A stretch of DNA of 19,302 nt from Labilithrix luteola (GTDB lineage: Bacteria > Myxococcota_A > Polyangia > Polyangiales > Polyangiaceae): contig JAMFST010000463.1 in NCBI GenBank assembly GCA_026225435.1, positions 1 through 19,302 of the forward strand, read 5' to 3'. The translations under genes and the position numbers were made by a program. Shown one piece after another: positions 18,221 through 19,302 of this stretch (its first letter is position 1; each line of letters opens with the position of its first letter). Below the pieces are notes generated by a model. It was not told the DNA's origin. It saw only the letters and a program-made list of their open reading frames with translations, and ran no database searches.

Positions 18221-19302
18221 GTGCGCATCCCCCGTCGCTTGCCCCGTTTTCTCCGTTTGCCCGACTTGCTCCGTTTGCTCCGTTCCGGACTGTTTCTGGG
18301 CGCCGTCGCGGCCTGGCTCGCCGTCGGTGGCTGCTCGCCGCGCGGATCTTCGGGGCTCGCATCGACCGGCGACGCGGACACGGCGGAGGGGGGGCTCGGC
18401 GTTGACGCACCTGCACCCGCGTTGCTGGCGGCCACGGCGCAGGCACGCGCGCTCCTGGGCGCCCGCGAGCTGCCGGCGCGCGCGGAGGTCCTGGCGGCGG
18501 CGCAGAGCCTGGCCGCCGCGGCGGTGCTCGACACCGATCGCGAGCGCGTCGCTTCCACGCACCTCCTCGCCGGTCAGCTGGAGGAGCGCATCTACCGCGT
18601 CGAGGGGATCGACCAGGATCAGCGTGAGGCGCTCCTTCTGTACGGCAAGGCGGATCACGACGCCTCGCTCGCGGCCGCCTGTCCGGCGCTCGAGCGAGCG
18701 GCGCTGCTCTCCGGCGAGGTCGCGCACGACGCGCACGTCACGTACCGCGAGCTGTATCGAGCGCGCCGGCGCGTCAGCGGGACCAGCGAGTGCACCACCA
18801 GCCTCGATCGCGAGCTGCACCGGCTGGCCGGCATTCGCCCGCCGCCGCGTGAGCTCGAGGCGCTCGATCGCGAGGACCTGGGCGAGTCGAAGGCCTCGTC
18901 CGCCAGCGCGCTCGCCACCGTCCCCACCACGCAGATCGTCCGCATGGAGGCCTGGCCCGGTCCGGACGCCACCCGCGTGGTCTTCGTCCTCGACGGCCCG
19001 GCGCCCCTCGAGGTGCTCGACCACGCCGCCGATGCCGGTGCCCCCGCCGAGATCACCATCGACTTCGCCGCCGCCGGAGCGAGCGAGGCGCCGCCGGACA
19101 CGTCGCTCGCCGGCATCGTCAGCCGCGTGCGTACCGTGGCCACCGCCACCGGCGCGCGCACCGTCCTCGATCTGGCCGCGCCCGCGTCACGCCGCGTGTT
19201 CCATCTCCTCGAGCCCTATCGCGTGGTCGTCGACGTCGCCCGCGACACCGCCCACGCCGAGGGCCCGCGCGTCGTCAGCAAGGTGGTGCTCGATCCCGGT
19301 CA
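18221..19302 (+). CDS. N-acetylmuramoyl-L-alanine amidase, lipoprotein with AMIN domain, 3'-truncated by window edge
   Basis: The first 360 codons are visible. GTG at 18221 is the first plausible start after the in-frame stop at 18188; the ribosome-binding site is poor, and TTG at 18239 is an alternative. The basic leader runs into S-G-L-F-L-G-A-V-A-A-W-L-A-V-G-G-C, a lipobox with Cys38 (18332-18334). Residues about 65-220 are Ala/Leu/Arg-rich and helical. An AMIN-like beta domain covers about 234-345 (I-V-R-M-E-A-W-P, T-R-V-V-F-V-L-D-G, I-T-I-D-F, Y-R-V-V-V-D-V). The window then stops at V-V-L-D-P-G followed by the first two bases of a His codon. V-V-L-D-P-G-H is the start motif of the Amidase_3 catalytic domain, where that His binds zinc. 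These enzymes cut the bond between MurNAc and L-Ala in peptidoglycan, typically at division, and the AMIN domain targets them to septal or envelope sites. It is divergent from the membrane protein gene. The catalytic domain itself is outside the window. Confidence 0.85.
   Translation, partial: MRIPRRLPRFLRLPDLLRLLRSGLFLGAVAAWLAVGGCSPRGSSGLASTGDADTAEGGLGVDAPAPALLAATAQARALLGARELPARAEVLAAAQSLAAAAVLDTDRERVASTHLLAGQLEERIYRVEGIDQDQREALLLYGKADHDASLAAACPALERAALLSGEVAHDAHVTYRELYRARRRVSGTSECTTSLDRELHRLAGIRPPPRELEALDREDLGESKASSASALATVPTTQIVRMEAWPGPDATRVVFVLDGPAPLEVLDHAADAGAPAEITIDFAAAGASEAPPDTSLAGIVSRVRTVATATGARTVLDLAAPASRRVFHLLEPYRVVVDVARDTAHAEGPRVVSKVVLDPG
18233..18286 (+). repeat. 9-bp periodic repeat in the amidase leader
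   Basis: Six codon-aligned 9-base units (variants of CTCCGTTTG; two exact copies at 18251 and 18269) encode a three-residue period of the type x-R-L: R-R-L, P-R-F, L-R-L, P-D-L, L-R-L, L-R-S. They form the basic n-region ahead of the hydrophobic lipoprotein signal. Alternatively, they lie partly upstream of a later true start. Confidence 0.55.

Noticed and set aside
18148..18558. 137-codon N-terminal extension of the minus-strand membrane protein
   Set aside because: It overlaps the divergent amidase lipoprotein gene, is low-complexity Arg/Ser/Ala sequence, and the ATG at 18147 has a good GGAGGAA site upstream.
18209..19161. Minus-strand frames antisense to the amidase gene
   Set aside because: The plus strand shows a lipobox, an AMIN domain and the V-V-L-D-P-G motif.

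Overview
The window is very GC-rich and its genes avoid A/T-ending codons. It combines a huge TPR protein, an FHA-domain sigma-54 activator, a TPR/PEGA protein and several lipoproteins. This combination, with weak Shine-Dalgarno sequences at several starts, points to a myxobacterium (Myxococcota, perhaps the Polyangiales side). That assignment is an inference from gene content, not from a marker gene.

Left to right: (1) 2-811 (+) is the 3' part of a TPR protein. (2) 811-1101 is an intergenic stretch with a cluster of palindromes and a leader hairpin. (3) 1102-12738 (+) encodes a 3,878-residue soluble protein. It has an N-terminal TPR-like domain, a Pro-rich linker, about forty tandem 72-residue helical units, and a C-terminal domain that looks like an M48 peptidase with its zinc motif destroyed. 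A good intrinsic terminator follows. (4) 12840-12856 carries a sigma-54 promoter-like site ahead of 12928-14247 (+), an FHA/AAA+/HTH sigma-54 activator, so autoregulation is possible. (5) 14307-15716 (+) is a Cys-containing lipoprotein of unknown function, 59 bases downstream of the activator and possibly cotranscribed. (6) On the minus strand, convergent to it, are 17062-18147 (single-pass membrane protein with low-complexity flanks) and 15881-16996 (secreted TPR/PEGA protein with two hydrophobic helices), probably one transcript. (7) Divergent from these, 18221-19302 (+) begins a lipoprotein with an AMIN domain. It runs off the window exactly at the first zinc-ligand motif of an N-acetylmuramoyl-L-alanine amidase.

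Most products look like scaffolds or envelope proteins: TPR arrays in the cytoplasm and beyond, lipoproteins, a PEGA protein and a peptidoglycan amidase. The sequence does not prove that they act together. The strongest candidates for something undescribed are the giant TPR protein with its pseudo-peptidase-like tail and cassette duplications, and the possibly self-controlled FHA activator with the adjacent lipoprotein. No rRNA, tRNA, CRISPR array, insertion sequence or phage gene was seen.
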